Below are positions 8,638 to 17,108 of a stretch of DNA of 64,000 nucleotides, piece after piece. The DNA comes from Streptomyces sp. MspMP-M5 (GTDB lineage Bacteria > Actinomycetota > Actinomycetes > Streptomycetales > Streptomycetaceae). Position 1 is the stretch's first letter. Every line of letters starts with the position of its first letter. The notes beneath the pieces were generated by a model that was not told the origin of the DNA, ran no database searches, and worked only from the letters and a program-made list of their open reading frames with translations. A program made the position numbers and the translations under genes. The stretch is taken from positions 1 to 64,000 of the forward strand of contig NZ_KB891897.1 in assembly GCF_000373585.1 (NCBI RefSeq), read 5' to 3'.

Positions 8638-9630
8638 GTGCTGGAAGAAGTGGAGCGCTGGCTGGCCGGCCGCTCCTGGTCCGCCGCGGACCGCCCCCTG
8701 GAGCAGTTGCTGGAGGCCAAGCGCCAGACGGGATGGACGGTCAGTGTGGTGCTGCCCGCGCTCGACGAGGAGGCGACGGTCGGCACGATCGTCGCGGCGA
8801 TCCGCGCCGAACTGATGACTCCGGAGGTGCCGCTGGTCGACGAGCTGGTGGTGCTGGACTCGGGCTCGACGGACCGGACGGCCGAGGTCGCGGCGGCGGC
8901 CGGCGCGCGGGTGGTCCACCGGGACAGCGTGCTGCCGCGGATCCCGGCGCTGCCCGGCAAGGGCGAGGTGCTGTGGCGGTCCCTGCTGGTGACCGGCGGC
9001 GACATCGTCTGCTTCGTCGACGCCGATCTGCGGGAGTTCTCCGCCACGTTCGTCTCGGGGATCGTCGGGCCGCTGCTGACCGATCCGGAGATCCAGTTCG
9101 TCAAGGCGATGTACGACCGGCCACTGGAGACCGGGGAGGGGCGTCCGGCCGGAGGCGAGCGGGGCGGGCGTCTTGCCGGTGGCGAGCAGGGTGGCCGGGT
9201 GACCGAGCTGGTGGCCCGGCCGCTGCTCAATCTGCACTGGCCGCAGCTGGCCGGGTTCGTGCAGCCGCTGGGCGGGGAGTACGCGGCGCGCCGCTCGCTG
9301 CTGGAGCGGCTGCCGTTCCCGGTGGGCTACGGGGTGGAGCTGGGGCTGCTGGTGGACTCCCTGCACACGGTGGGGCTGGATGCCCTGGCCCAGGTGGACG
9401 TGGGGGTGCGCAGGCACCGGCACCAGGGCGGCCAGGCGCTCGGCCGGATGGCCGCCGCCATCTACCGCACCGCCCAACTCCGGCTGGCGCGCGGCCACTT
9501 GGTCCGACCGCGGCTGACGCAGTTCGAGCGGGGCGAGAGCGGTTTCGTGCCGCGGACGACGGAGGTGGACACCGAGGAGCGGCCGCCGATGGCCGAAATC
9601 CCCGAATACGCGGAGCGGCGGGCGGCCTAG
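8638..9630 (+). CDS. gpgS: Glucosyl-3-phosphoglycerate synthase
   Basis: GT81-type retaining glycosyltransferase that moves glucose from an NDP-glucose to 3-phosphoglycerate, the first step toward glucosylglycerate or methylglucose lipopolysaccharides. 330 residues from a GTG with GAGGAGA 9 bases upstream. Visible motifs are SVVLPALDEEATVG, VVLDSGSTDRT, the metal-binding DAD at 128-130, GRVTELVARPLL and QPLGGEYAARRS, all close to mycobacterial GpgS. Between the DAD region and GRVTEL is an insertion (about 164-187) of Gly/Glu/Arg repeats. It lies close upstream of otsA, but that gene appears to have its own leaderless promoter. Confidence 0.88.
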   Translation: MLEEVERWLAGRSWSAADRPLEQLLEAKRQTGWTVSVVLPALDEEATVGTIVAAIRAELMTPEVPLVDELVVLDSGSTDRTAEVAAAAGARVVHRDSVLPRIPALPGKGEVLWRSLLVTGGDIVCFVDADLREFSATFVSGIVGPLLTDPEIQFVKAMYDRPLETGEGRPAGGERGGRLAGGEQGGRVTELVARPLLNLHWPQLAGFVQPLGGEYAARRSLLERLPFPVGYGVELGLLVDSLHTVGLDALAQVDVGVRRHRHQGGQALGRMAAAIYRTAQLRLARGHLVRPRLTQFERGESGFVPRTTEVDTEERPPMAEIPEYAERRAA

Positions 9631-9711
9631 AGGGTCTGTCCGATGGGTGAGTCCGGCCGGTGGCCGGGATCCGTACGTTTGCGCGGATCGGTGACGGGTT
9701 AATGTCGCGAC

Positions 9712-11205
9712 ATGGTCTCCGAGCGCAGTGCGGTCCAGCCAGGTGCCGAGGTCCTCGTCGCGTCGAACCGCGGGCCCGTTTCGTATGCCCTGGGGGCGGG
9801 CGGTGAGCTGACCGCCAAACGGGGCGGCGGGGGGCTGGTGTCGGGGCTCTCGGCGATCGGGCCGGACACGGACGCGGTGTGGGTGTGTTCCGCGCTGGGG
9901 GACGGTGACCGGGAGGCGGTGCGGCGGAGCGGGGGGCTGCTGGACGTCGCGGACACCGGTGGACAGCGCGTCCGGATGCTGGACATCCCGGCGGATGTGC
10001 ACGCCGCGGCCTACAACGGCGTCGCCAACTCGGTGCTGTGGTTCGTCCACCACATGCTGTACCAGACGCCGGTGGAGCCGGTGTTCGACGCGGATTTCCG
10101 GGGGCAGTGGGCCGCGTACGAGGCGTACAACGCGGCGTTCGCGACGGCGCTGGCGGACGCCGCGAGCCCGGGGGCGGCGGTGCTGGTGCAGGACTACCAC
10201 CTGGCGCTGGTGCCGGGGCTGCTGCGCGGGCTGCGGCCGGACGTCCGGATCGCGCACTTCTCGCACACCCCGTGGGCGCCGCCGGAGTACTTCGCGATGC
10301 TGCCGGACGACGTCGGGCGGCAGTTGCTGCTGGGCATCCTGGGCGCCGACCGGGCGAACTTCCTGACCGAGCGGTGGGCGCGGGCGTTCACGGCGTGCTG
10401 TGCGTGGACGCTGGGGCCCGACTGCACGGTGCACCGGCCGCGGCACGAGCCGGCCGGCGTGGTCGCGGCGGCGCCGGGCCGGGAGGCGCACCGGACCCGG
10501 ATCGGGGTCCACGGGCTGGGCGCGGACGCGGAGTTCCTGCGGGAGCGGTCGCGGCGGCCGGACGTCGAGGAGCGGATGGCGGCGCTGCGCGAGCAGATCG
10601 GCGGGGCCGGCCGGAAGACGATCGTCCGGGTGGACCGCACGGAGCTGTCCAAGAACATCGTGCGCGGGCTGCTGGCCTTCCGGCGGCTGCTGGCGGACCG
10701 GCCGGAGTGGCGCGAGCGGGTGGTGCACCTGGCGTTCGCCTATCCCTCGCGGCAGGACCTGGCGGTCTACCGCGACTACACCGCGCAGGTCGGGAAGCTC
10801 GCCGAGGAGATCAACGCGGAATACGGGACGGCCGGCTGGCAGCCGGTGGTGCTGCACGTCAAGGACGACTTCGCGCGGTCGCTGGCGGCGTACCGGCTGG
10901 CCGACGTGGCGCTGGTCAACCCGATCCGGGACGGTATGAACCTCGTCGCGAAGGAGGTCCCGGTGGTCTCGGACGAGGGGTGTGCCCTGGTGCTCTCCCG
11001 GGAGGCCGGCGCGTGGGAGGAGCTGGGTGCGGACGCGCTGACGGTCAACCCCTACGACGTGGGGCAGACGGCCGAGGCGCTGCACACCGCGCTGGTCATG
11101 CCGGCCGGGGAGCGGGCCGCGCGCAGTGCCCGGCTGGCCGCGGCGGCGACCGCGCTGCCGCCCGCACGGTGGTTCCTGGAGCAGCTGCGGGCGCTGCACG
11201 AGTGA
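9712..11205 (+). CDS. otsA: Trehalose-6-phosphate synthase OtsA
   Basis: GT20 glycosyltransferase that makes trehalose 6-phosphate from an NDP-glucose and glucose 6-phosphate; OtsB, nearby, removes the phosphate. 497 residues. In order: VASNRGPVSY, the GGGGLVSGL loop, QDYHLALVPG (about 160-169), FSHTPWAPPEYF, VDRTELSKN (about 306), and DGMNLVAKE (about 407). The VDRTELSKN block replaces the VDRLDYSKG of E. coli OtsA, as in several actinobacterial proteins. A -10 box TAATGT (9700-9705) lies 6 bases before the ATG and no ribosome site is visible, so the mRNA is probably leaderless. Confidence 0.9.
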   Translation: MVSERSAVQPGAEVLVASNRGPVSYALGAGGELTAKRGGGGLVSGLSAIGPDTDAVWVCSALGDGDREAVRRSGGLLDVADTGGQRVRMLDIPADVHAAAYNGVANSVLWFVHHMLYQTPVEPVFDADFRGQWAAYEAYNAAFATALADAASPGAAVLVQDYHLALVPGLLRGLRPDVRIAHFSHTPWAPPEYFAMLPDDVGRQLLLGILGADRANFLTERWARAFTACCAWTLGPDCTVHRPRHEPAGVVAAAPGREAHRTRIGVHGLGADAEFLRERSRRPDVEERMAALREQIGGAGRKTIVRVDRTELSKNIVRGLLAFRRLLADRPEWRERVVHLAFAYPSRQDLAVYRDYTAQVGKLAEEINAEYGTAGWQPVVLHVKDDFARSLAAYRLADVALVNPIRDGMNLVAKEVPVVSDEGCALVLSREAGAWEELGADALTVNPYDVGQTAEALHTALVMPAGERAARSARLAAAATALPPARWFLEQLRALHE

Positions 11206-11265
11206 CCGGCCCGGACGGGTGCCCCGCCGGTTGATCGTCTGCGGGCGGGTCTAGCGTGGTGGGTC

Positions 11266-12324
11266 GTGACAGTGACATCGCTTGCTTCGCCGGTGGTCGC
11301 GTCGGCGCTGCCTGAGCTGACCACCGGGCGGCTGCTCGGCAGCTGGCGGCCGGACCCGTACGCGCTTGTGCTGATCGCCGTGCTGGGCGGCCTCTACGCG
11401 TGGGGTGTGGTGCGGCTGGTGCGGCGCGGGGAGCGCTGGCCGGTGGCCCGTGTGGTGGCGTTCGCCGGGCTGGGGCTGGGTGCGATCGCGGTGGCGACGA
11501 TGTCGGGGCTGGCGGTCTACGACCATGAGCTGTTCTGGCCGGCGGCGGTGCAGAACATCGTGCTGGATCTCGTGGCGCCGCTGGGGCTGGCGCTGGGCGA
11601 TCCGCTGTCGCTGGCGCTGCGGGCGCTGCCGCAGGAGCGGTGGGCGGCCCGTCGGCTGCGCGCGGCGGTCTCCGGCCGGCTCGTCCGCTTCCTGACGTTC
11701 CCGCTGGTCAGCACGGTTCTGGTGCTCTCCTCCGAGCTGGCGATCTACTTCACGCCGTACTTTCCGACGGCGCTGCGGCACGGTCCGCTGCACGAGTTGA
11801 TGTATCTGCAACTGCTCGTCACCGGGAGCCTGTTCGTGCTGCCGATGCTCACCCGGGAGGAGCTGCTGCCGTCGTGGTGCAGCCATCCGGTGCGGGCGCT
11901 GCTGGTGCTGGTGGACGGGCTGGTGGACGCGGTGCCCGGGGTGGTGGTGATGACCAGCGGGACGCTGATCGCGGGCGGCTGGTACGCGTCCCGGCACCAG
12001 CCGTGGGATCCGAGCCTGCAGCAGGACCAGATGATCGGCGGCGGGCTGATGCTGACCATCGCCGAGCTGGTCGGACTGCCGTTCCTGATCGCGGTGTTCG
12101 CGGAGTGGGTGCGGGAGGAGCGGCGGCGGACGCGGGCGCTGGACGCTCGGCTGGACCGGGAGCTGGCGGTGGCCGCGCCCCCGGCGGCGGCCGGAGCGGC
12201 AGTGGCGGCCGCGGCTCCGGGCGCGGCGCCGGGTGACGCGGCCGTTGCGGAGCCGGAGTTGATGCGGCCGTGGTGGGAGACCGACCAGGGCGAGGTCGGC
12301 GAACGGTTCCGGCGGGGGCGGTAG
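11266..12324 (+). CDS. CtaG-like (caa3-type) cytochrome c oxidase assembly membrane protein
   Basis: Polytopic membrane protein of 352 residues with seven or more hydrophobic segments (for example YALVLIAVLGGLYAWGVV and VIAVATMSGLAVYDH-like stretches) and the family signs ATMSGLAVYDHELFW, FTPYFP and GLYAWGVVRL. CtaG_2/caa3_CtaG proteins are linked to copper delivery or assembly of terminal oxidases; the exact role is unproven. The last 60 residues are an Ala/Pro-rich cytoplasmic tail. A GTG start at 11266 follows TAGCGT (11252-11257) by 8 bases with no ribosome site, suggesting a leaderless mRNA. Neighbours do not point to a shared pathway. Confidence 0.8.
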   Translation: MTVTSLASPVVASALPELTTGRLLGSWRPDPYALVLIAVLGGLYAWGVVRLVRRGERWPVARVVAFAGLGLGAIAVATMSGLAVYDHELFWPAAVQNIVLDLVAPLGLALGDPLSLALRALPQERWAARRLRAAVSGRLVRFLTFPLVSTVLVLSSELAIYFTPYFPTALRHGPLHELMYLQLLVTGSLFVLPMLTREELLPSWCSHPVRALLVLVDGLVDAVPGVVVMTSGTLIAGGWYASRHQPWDPSLQQDQMIGGGLMLTIAELVGLPFLIAVFAEWVREERRRTRALDARLDRELAVAAPPAAAGAAVAAAAPGAAPGDAAVAEPELMRPWWETDQGEVGERFRRGR

Positions 12325-12472
12325 GGGCGGCCTGGTGGACCGCACGGCGGGTCCGAACCGGGGGCGGGCGTCCGGCGGCCGGCCACCGTCGCCGCGCCGT
12401 CCGCCCCCCGGGGGGCTCCTCCGTGCTTCCGTGCCGCGGCTGCGGCGGGCCGGAGCGGGGTAGTCCTTCTCC

Positions 12473-13183
12473 ATGTCACTCAGCAGACCCTCACACTCCG
12501 CAGGGCGGTCACGCTCCGCACGATGGGCGGCGGTTGCGGCCGCCACCCTCCTGGCGACCACGGTCGCCGGATGTTCGTCCGGCAAGGGCGGCACCGACGC
12601 GAAGGGCAGCCCCTCGGCGTCCGGGGCGGCGTCCGCGTCCGCCTCCCCGCCGTCCGGGTCCGGGTCCATACCCGTCGGCCCCGGGCCGCAGTCGGCGTAC
12701 ACGGTGCAGAAGCAACCCGCCCCCGGCACCTGCCACTTCCGCTACACCACCGACAAGCAGCCGCTGCCCGACCCCGCGTGCACCCCCGGGGCGACCAACC
12801 CCAAGGTCACCCCGCAGACGCTGAAGACCACGATCTGCCGGAGCGGCTACACCAAGGACATCCGGCCGCCGGTGAACATCACCGGCCGCGAGAAGACCGC
12901 CAACGCCAAGTCCTACGGCTACACGGCCTCGTTGCACGACGCCGAGTACGACCACCTCATCAGCCTCCAGCTGGGCGGCGACCCCAACGACCCGCGCAAC
13001 CTCTGGGTCGAGCCGCCGTCCCCCGGCCACAAGCCCGGCGCCGGGCCCAACAACCCCAAGGACGGCGTGGAGAACAAGCTCAAGGCCGCCATCTGCTCCG
13101 GCAAGGCCGATCTGGGCAAGGCGCAGCAGGCCATCGCGCACGACTGGACGACGGCACTGTCCTCCCTGGGTCTCAAGGAGTAG
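12473..13183 (+). CDS. Secreted lipoprotein with an HNH-like motif
   Basis: 236 residues. The basic N-terminus, the hydrophobic AAVAAATLLATTVAGC with a lipobox ending at Cys, and a Ser/Ala/Pro-rich linker mark it as a lipoprotein exported across the membrane. The C-terminal domain (about 85-236) contains EYDHLISLQLGG, then DPNDPRNLWVEP, which has the shape of a beta-beta-alpha metal (HNH) nuclease core: His, LGG turn, Asn-Leu-Trp. Several Cys residues (CHF, ACTPG, ICRSG, ICSG) could form disulfides. A secreted nuclease or cell-wall protein is plausible; activity is not established. Its 3' end overlaps that of otsB by 11 bases, tail to tail. Confidence 0.75.
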   Translation: MSLSRPSHSAGRSRSARWAAVAAATLLATTVAGCSSGKGGTDAKGSPSASGAASASASPPSGSGSIPVGPGPQSAYTVQKQPAPGTCHFRYTTDKQPLPDPACTPGATNPKVTPQTLKTTICRSGYTKDIRPPVNITGREKTANAKSYGYTASLHDAEYDHLISLQLGGDPNDPRNLWVEPPSPGHKPGAGPNNPKDGVENKLKAAICSGKADLGKAQQAIAHDWTTALSSLGLKE

Positions 13184-14153
13184 CCGGACCCTCCTCGCCG
13201 GCCTCCTCATCGGCACCCTCGGCCGTCTCCGGCGTCTCCCGCGGCGGGTTCTCGATGCGGTCGGCGAGGGCGTTGAGCAGGGCCACCACGCCCTTCGGCC
13301 CGTCGACGACGAGGTCGGCGCGGTCGGCCAGTTCGGTGACCTCGCTGCTGCCGCTGCAGACCAGGACGCCGCCGGTCGCGTCGGAGCGCAGCTTCTCGAC
13401 GGCGGCGAAGGCGGCGAGGTCGCCGAGGTCGTCGCCGGCGTAGAGGACGGCGGCGGCGCCGGTCTCCTCGACCCACTCGGCGAGCGCGACGCCCTTGTCC
13501 ATGCCGGGCGGGCGCAGCTCCAGCACCAGCCGGCCCGGTTCGACGATCAGGCCGTGGCGTTCGGCGAGCGCGGTGAGCGGTCCCCGCAGCTGCTCGAAGG
13601 CGCGCTGGGGGTCGGCGGCGCGGCGGGTGTGGACGGCGATGGCGCGGCCGCCCTTGCGCTCGACGGCGGTCTCGACCCAGGTGCCGTGCCAGACGCCGGA
13701 GCGGTCCAGTACGCCGGCGAGTTCGGCCTGTACGGCGGCGATGCCGGGGTGCGGGGCGGGGGCGTGCAGGGCGCCGGTCGCGGCGTCCCAGCGCTCGGCG
13801 CCGTAGTGGCCGAGGACGACGAGGTGGGCGAGGCCGGGGCGGCCGTCGAAGCCGCCGAGGCGGACCGCGACGCCGGCCGGGCGGCCGGTGATCACCGCGA
13901 CCGCGCGGAGGTGGGGGGCGAGCCGGGCGAGGGCCTCGGGGGCGCCGGGGTGGGCGCGGGCCTTGGCCGGGTCGGGGACGATGTCGGCGAGCGTGCCGTC
14001 GAAGTCGAGGGCGACGACGGCGCGTTCGGGGTGGGCCAGGAGGGTGGCGAGGCCCGCGCGGCCGGCGGGGGTGCCCGGGAGGGGGACGGCTTGCGGCGCC
14101 GGCGCGGGGTCCGGTGCCGGTTCGGGAGGTGGCGCGGCGTTCGGGGTGCCCAT
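13173..14153 (-). CDS. otsB: Trehalose-6-phosphate phosphatase OtsB
   Basis: HAD-superfamily phosphatase that converts trehalose 6-phosphate to trehalose. 326 residues from the ATG at 14153. Motif I is DFDGTLADI (Asp50 and Asp52 as nucleophile and acid), motif II the VITGRP region, and motif IV GDDLGDLAAF for magnesium. The first 30 residues are a Pro/Ala-rich extension not needed for the fold, and the tail is acidic. It pairs with otsA two genes away on the opposite strand. It sits downstream of the DUF3263 gene, whose stop is 69 bases from its start. Confidence 0.9.
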   Translation of the reverse strand: MGTPNAAPPPEPAPDPAPAPQAVPLPGTPAGRAGLATLLAHPERAVVALDFDGTLADIVPDPAKARAHPGAPEALARLAPHLRAVAVITGRPAGVAVRLGGFDGRPGLAHLVVLGHYGAERWDAATGALHAPAPHPGIAAVQAELAGVLDRSGVWHGTWVETAVERKGGRAIAVHTRRAADPQRAFEQLRGPLTALAERHGLIVEPGRLVLELRPPGMDKGVALAEWVEETGAAAVLYAGDDLGDLAAFAAVEKLRSDATGGVLVCSGSSEVTELADRADLVVDGPKGVVALLNALADRIENPPRETPETAEGADEEAGEEGPATP

Positions 14154-14222
14154 GACGCCGACCCTACCGGCGGGGCACGGGCGCATGCCGGGTGTACGGG
14201 GGCATCGGGGCGGCGGGTGGGG

Positions 14223-14477
14223 TCAGCGGCGCGCCCGCCGCGCCTCCCGTACGCGGCGCAGCCGGTTGACCGTCACGGGGTCGTGGGCGAGGGCGCGGGG
14301 GTCGTCGAGCAGGGCGTTGAGGAGCTGGTAGTAGCGGGTCGGGGAGATGCCGAGCTGTTCGCGGATGGCGCGTTCCTTGGCGCCGGGGCCGGGCCAGGAG
14401 CGGCGTTCGACGGCGAGCACCGCCTCGTCGCGGGCGGAGAGCCCGTGCTCGGTGCCGTCACCGGTACCGTCCGTCAT
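14223..14477 (-). CDS. DUF3263 small protein
   Basis: 84 residues, starting at an ATG preceded by GGAG. It has the DUF3263 pattern LSARDEAVLAVERRSW ... GAKERAIREQLGISPTRYYQLLNALLDDP, which resembles a winged-helix or HTH DNA-binding fold typical of actinobacteria. The function is not known; a small regulator or DNA-binding protein is a fair guess. It is probably transcribed with otsB. Confidence 0.85.
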   Translation of the reverse strand: MTDGTGDGTEHGLSARDEAVLAVERRSWPGPGAKERAIREQLGISPTRYYQLLNALLDDPRALAHDPVTVNRLRRVREARRARR

Positions 14478-14593
14478 GCCACTCCGCCGTCCGTCGTCAC
14501 GTTCCCACGATAAGCCCACTGCCGGGGCGGGCCCGGGGGTGGTCCTCCGGGCCCGCGGCCGGTGCTTTACGGGCTGTTCGCGGCTGCTCGGCG

Positions 14594-15859
14594 CTATTCG
14601 GCGCTGTTGTCGGCGGTCTCCGCGGTGTTCTGGAGGTCGGTGAGGGTCGCGGAGGGGTTGCCCTGGGGGCCGACCGCGGCGCCCATCCGGGCCTTGATGG
14701 TCTTGGAGACCAGCGGCCAGGACGTCTTGTCGGCCGGGTAGAAGTGCGCGCTGGGCAGCTGGTTGAGGAAGCCGTGCAGCTTGCTGAAGCGGTCGTCGGC
14801 GAGCATCGCCTGGGAGGCGGAGGTGGTGACCGGCAGCAGGTTGTAGTCGGCGGAGAACTTCAGGACGTTCTGCCGGCTGTAGACGAAGTCGAGGAACTTG
14901 CCGACCTCGGCGCGGTGGCCGTTCTGCTTGAACGCCATCATCCAGTCGGCGACGCCCATGGTGGCCTTGGCCTTGCCGGTGGTGCCGGGGAGTTCGACGG
15001 TGCCGTAGTCGATGCCCTTGGCCTCGGCCTGCTTCATCAGGGTGGGGTGGCCGTTGAGCATGCCGACGTCGCCGGCGGCGAACCCGGCGAAGGCGTCCCC
15101 GCGGTTGAGCTTGGCGGGGTCGCCGCCGGTGAGGCCCTTGCCGACGAGGCCCTTCTGGAGCCACTCGAAGGTCTTGACGTTCTCGGGCGAGTTGAGGGTG
15201 TACTTGCCGATCTGGTCGGTGTAGTCGCCGCCGCCGGCCAGCAGCCACTCCAGCGTCTCGGCCTGGGTCTCCTCGGGGCCGAGCGGCAGCGCGAAGGGGA
15301 TCTTCACGCCCTTGTCCTTGAGCTTCTGGGCGTCGCTGACGAGGTCGGCCCAGTTCTGCGGCGGGGCGGTGATGCCGGCGTCGGCGAACAGCTTCTTGTT
15401 GTAGAAGAGGCGCCGGGCGCTGGCCCCGAAGGGCATGCCGTACTGCCGGCGCTGGTATTCGCCGGCCTGCGCGAGGGAGGGGGTGAAGTCGGCCTGGACG
15501 GGGATGGAGAGCAGGTCGTCGGCGCTGTAGAGCTTGCCGCGGGCGGCGTAGTCGGCGTAGGCGCCGACCTGTGCCATGTCGGGGGCCTTGCCGGCGTCGA
15601 CCAGGTCCTCGACCTTCTTGTCGACGTCGGTCCAGCTGTAGACCTTGACGTCGACCTTGATGCCGGGGTTCTTCTCCTCGAAGGCGCGGACGAGGTCGTC
15701 CCAGTAGTGCTGGGAGCTGTTGGCCTTGCTGTCGCCGTAGTCGGCGGCGATCAGTGACAGGGTGACGCCGCCGCCCCCGCTGCCGCTGCCGCAGCCGGTG
15801 AGAGTCAGTGTCATGCCTGCGGCGAGTCCCGCCGCCAGGCTCACGTACCGCCGTCGCAC
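14594..15859 (-). CDS. ABC sugar transporter substrate-binding lipoprotein
   Basis: Family 1 extracellular solute-binding protein, about 421 residues, which captures a sugar outside the membrane for an ABC importer. The GTG at 15859, with AAAGGGG upstream, gives a short basic start, a hydrophobic stretch and lipobox LTGC. The mature part has the usual features: YGDSKANSSQHYWDDLV, FEEKNPGIKVDV, GKAPDMAQVGAYADY, and MPFGASARRLFYNKKLF. No permease genes are adjacent, so the importer is split or the protein is an orphan. It is divergent from nagK-nagA across a region with two dre-like sites, so an amino-sugar ligand and DasR control are plausible. MsiK, in this window, could be the ATPase. Confidence 0.85.
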   Translation of the reverse strand: MRRRYVSLAAGLAAGMTLTLTGCGSGSGGGGVTLSLIAADYGDSKANSSQHYWDDLVRAFEEKNPGIKVDVKVYSWTDVDKKVEDLVDAGKAPDMAQVGAYADYAARGKLYSADDLLSIPVQADFTPSLAQAGEYQRRQYGMPFGASARRLFYNKKLFADAGITAPPQNWADLVSDAQKLKDKGVKIPFALPLGPEETQAETLEWLLAGGGDYTDQIGKYTLNSPENVKTFEWLQKGLVGKGLTGGDPAKLNRGDAFAGFAAGDVGMLNGHPTLMKQAEAKGIDYGTVELPGTTGKAKATMGVADWMMAFKQNGHRAEVGKFLDFVYSRQNVLKFSADYNLLPVTTSASQAMLADDRFSKLHGFLNQLPSAHFYPADKTSWPLVSKTIKARMGAAVGPQGNPSATLTDLQNTAETADNSAE

Positions 15860-15970
15860 CGCTGTTACCGCCCCTTTGTCCCGAAAATTCCGTGCTTGCG
15901 GGTGTTCCCACCGTCGTCTCGGGGATCGCCCTCGATCGACACAGAACAGCGCATCCTCCACTGCCCCACA

Positions 15971-15986
15971 CAAGGTCTACACCACC
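15971..15986. promoter_or_regulatory. Candidate DasR site (dre), binding-protein side
   Basis: CAAGGTCTACACCACC. The 12-base core matches the DasR consensus TGGTCTAGACCA at ten positions, 112 bases before the binding-protein start. It is weaker than a perfect dre. Confidence 0.5.
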
Positions 15987-16131
15987 CTCCCCAAACTTCC
16001 CCTATCGGGCCGTCGCTCGCGCAGGTCAGAGGCCATGGAGGCGGGTGTACAGCGCAGGCTACCGGTGCGTACGCACCGCTCGCCGCCGGCGATCGGGGGA
16101 CGCCGGACCGCACGTGGCGATCAGCACGGTG

Positions 16132-16147
16132 AGTGGACTAGACCTTT
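16132..16147. promoter_or_regulatory. nagK: DasR site (dre) of nagK-nagA
   Basis: AGTGGACTAGACCTTT, 29 bases before the nagK start. The inner GGaCTAGACC keeps the CTAG centre and both GG/CC arms of the dre consensus. nagKA is a well-known DasR target in Streptomyces, so this site agrees with family knowledge. Confidence 0.75.
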
Positions 16148-16175
16148 ATTGTCCGGTCGCGCGACACTGTCCCCC

Positions 16176-17108
16176 GTGAAACACGTCATCGCCCTCGATG
16201 TGGGCGGCACCGGCATGAAAGCCGCCCTCGCCGGGGCGGACGGCACCCTCCTGTACGAGGCGCGGCGCCCCACCGGGCGCGACCGCGGCCCCGAGGCGGT
16301 CGTCGAGACGATCCTCGACTTCGCCGCCGAGCTGCGCGACCTCGGCCGGGAGCGGTTCGGCAGCACCGCGCCGGCGGCCGGCGTCGCCGTCCCCGGCATC
16401 GTCGACGAGGCCACCGGCACCGCCGTCTACGCCGCCAACCTCGGCTGGCGCGACGTCCCGCTGCGGGCCCTGCTCTCGGAGCGGCTCGGCGGGGTGCCGG
16501 TCGCGCTCGGCCACGACGTCCGCGCCGGCGGCCTGGCCGAGGGCCGGATCGGCGCCGGCAAGGACGCCGACCGCTTCCTCTTCGTGCCGCTGGGCACCGG
16601 GATCGCCGGCGCCATCGGCATCGGCGGCCGCATCGAGGCCGGCGCCCACGGGAGCGCCGGCGAGATCGGCCACATCGTCGTCCGGCCCGGCGGCCCGGCC
16701 TGCGGCTGCGGCCGGCGCGGCTGCCTGGAGGCGGTCGCCTCGGCCGCCGCGGTGGGCCGCGACTGGGCCGCGGCCTGCGGCGATCCGCGGGCCGGCGCCG
16801 CCGACTGCGCCAAGGCCGTGGCGTCCGGCGACCCGCGCGCCCGCGAGGTCTGGCAGGGCGCCGTGGACGCGCTCGCCGACGGCCTGGTCACCGGGCTGAC
16901 CCTGCTCGACCCGCGCACGCTGATCATCGGCGGCGGGCTCGCGGAGGCCGGCGACACGCTGTTCGCGCCGCTGCGGGCGGCGGTCGCGGCGCGCGTCACC
17001 TTCCAGCAGCTCCCCTCGATCGTCCCGGCGGCCCTCGGGGACGCCGCCGGCTGCCTGGGCGCAGGACTGCTCGCCTGGGATCTTCTCGCAACGGAGGTAA
17101 CCGCCTGA
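16176..17108 (+). CDS. nagK: ROK-family sugar kinase, probable N-acetylglucosamine kinase
   Basis: Phosphorylates an amino sugar inside the cell, feeding N-acetylglucosamine 6-phosphate to NagA. 310 residues from the GTG at 16176. It has the ATP-binding DVGGTGMKAAL (8-18) and the ROK zinc-binding signature CGCGRRGCLE (about 175-184). The stop overlaps the nagA ATG by one base (TGATG), so the two are translationally coupled, and the assignment to NagK rather than glucokinase rests mainly on this pairing. A dre site lies 29 bases upstream. Confidence 0.87.
   Translation: MKHVIALDVGGTGMKAALAGADGTLLYEARRPTGRDRGPEAVVETILDFAAELRDLGRERFGSTAPAAGVAVPGIVDEATGTAVYAANLGWRDVPLRALLSERLGGVPVALGHDVRAGGLAEGRIGAGKDADRFLFVPLGTGIAGAIGIGGRIEAGAHGSAGEIGHIVVRPGGPACGCGRRGCLEAVASAAAVGRDWAAACGDPRAGAADCAKAVASGDPRAREVWQGAVDALADGLVTGLTLLDPRTLIIGGGLAEAGDTLFAPLRAAVAARVTFQQLPSIVPAALGDAAGCLGAGLLAWDLLATEVTA

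Larger units (their letters stand above)
15860..16175. promoter_or_regulatory. Divergent promoter region of the binding protein and nagK-nagA
   Basis: 316 bases with no protein gene. It contains two dre-like DasR sites (15971-15986 and 16132-16147, listed separately) that sit toward the two divergent genes. No further structure was recognised between them. Confidence 0.6.

Noticed and set aside
8427..11199. Minus-strand frames across gpgS and otsA, including one of 888 codons
   Set aside because: Arg/Pro/His-rich shadows with no domain; the plus strand carries clear enzymes.
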